Of a DNA stretch of 64,000 nucleotides, positions 63,620 to 64,000 are shown one piece after another. A program made the position numbers and the translations under genes. The notes under the pieces were generated by a model that saw only the letters and a list, made by a program, of their open reading frames with translations, was not told where the DNA came from and did no database searches. The stretch comes from JACMLC01 sp963720235 (GTDB lineage: Bacteria; Acidobacteriota; Blastocatellia; Pyrinomonadales; Pyrinomonadaceae). Location: the NCBI GenBank assembly GCA_963720235.1, contig OY970389.1, forward strand, positions 2,790,001 through 2,854,000. The letters are read 5' to 3'. The number at the start of each line of letters is the position of its first letter. Within the stretch, counting starts at the first letter, position 1.

Positions 63620-63868
63620 ATGGAAAGCAGCGAGAGAAATAATCGAATTGAGCGACAGTTTTTGAATGCTGTCGAACTTGAATCTCTGACGGGTATCGCA
63701 CGCAAAACGTGGCTCGCAGGTGGAGCAGGAACCGCTGCCATTCCCAAGGTCAGGTTTGGTCGTTCTGTGAAATGGCCTCGAGAAGCAGTAGAAAAATGGC
63801 TGCGCGAGCGAATGAACGAGGCAGAAACAGTCCCGGACATTAAAGATGTAGAGAACACGCCTGAGTGA
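63620..63868 (+). CDS. AlpA/excisionase-like helix-turn-helix protein
   Basis: 82 residues. The segment 'FLNAVELESLTGIARKTWLAGGAGTAAIPKVRFGRSVKWPREAVEKWLRER' is the winged MerR-like HTH of AlpA/excisionase proteins, which control integrase expression or direct excision. The last 15 residues are acidic. Its position near the right edge of the island hints that an integrase lies just beyond the window. Confidence 0.7.
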   Translation: MESSERNNRIERQFLNAVELESLTGIARKTWLAGGAGTAAIPKVRFGRSVKWPREAVEKWLRERMNEAETVPDIKDVENTPE

Positions 63869-63945
63869 TTATAAGTTTTGATGCAACTACTGAAAAGCTA
63901 TCTTTTGACTTCAATGGAAGGTATTTAGAGGAACTAAAATAAACT

Positions 63946-63963
63946 GCGCGGAAAGCTCCGCGC
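63946..63963. repeat. small GC-rich hairpin near the right edge
   Basis: GCGCGGA (63946-63952) and TCCGCGC (63957-63963) form a 7-bp stem with an AAGC loop. No T-run follows; could be a terminator-like or binding site. Confidence 0.5.
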
Positions 63964-64000
63964 CAAAAATGAGATGACCTAAAGCGTACAAGGATTAGGG

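Overview
The window reads as chromosome from a Gram-negative bacterium of Acidobacteriota type. Class Blastocatellia is my best guess, which is inference. Grounds: a complete mreB-mreC-mreD-mrdA-rodA cell-shape cluster, a B12-dependent ribonucleotide reductase as the only reductase seen, many small double-CxxC zinc-ribbon proteins, and gene deserts filled with heptamer-repeat hairpins. No rRNA, tRNA or CRISPR array was recognised. Core genes up to about 51.4 kb are rich in CGCG words; the stretch after that is visibly poorer in them.

Layout. 0.1-4.4 kb: TerC-type membrane protein, FecR/FN3 protein, GAF-GGDEF diguanylate cyclase. 4.6-10.5 kb: the elongasome operon, with a different heptamer hairpin in each of its four spacers, followed by a nested palindromic element. 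10.7-20.2 kb, mostly minus strand: SpoIIE-type phosphatase, MFS exporter, enoyl-CoA hydratase, zinc ribbon, histone-deacetylase-like amidohydrolase, then a run of small regulators including AbrB-like and PilZ proteins. 20.3-23.4 kb plus strand: three GNAT acetyltransferases, a DinB protein and a frameshifted pyrimidine-dimer glycosylase, closed by a strong terminator. 23.5-27.5 kb: nrdJ, with a consensus promoter and NrdR-like box, and hslO. 27.5-31.1 kb: PspA with two membrane partners, then purD. 31.5-45.4 kb: zinc ribbon, APC-type permease, matrixin-like protease, polysaccharide-export protein, SDR enzyme, PrsW-like protease, metallo-hydrolase, 7Fe ferredoxin, DinB protein and small basic proteins. 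46.2-51.4 kb: two membrane proteins, then a histidine kinase / SRPBCC protein / sigma-54 response regulator operon.

51.4-64 kb is an accessory island: three evenly spaced dyad repeats at its left edge, several unrecognised proteins, a DUF4062 gene carrying an in-frame TGA and coupled to a 957-residue helical protein (the best candidate for an undescribed conflict system), a decayed insertion sequence with intact terminal repeats, HTH regulators and an AlpA/excisionase-like protein close to the right end.

The most distinctive feature overall is a set of intergenic hairpins built from 7-bp (or 7+9-bp) tandem repeats, at least a dozen copies in several sequence families. Two families carry a conserved core between the arms, one of them in both orientations, and three unrelated genes take their stop codon from the same repeat edge. 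Four coding sequences look broken: the glycosylase (2-bp change in a CG run), PrsW (zinc-ribbon N-terminus out of frame), DUF4062 (nonsense codon) and the transposase (nonsense plus frameshift).
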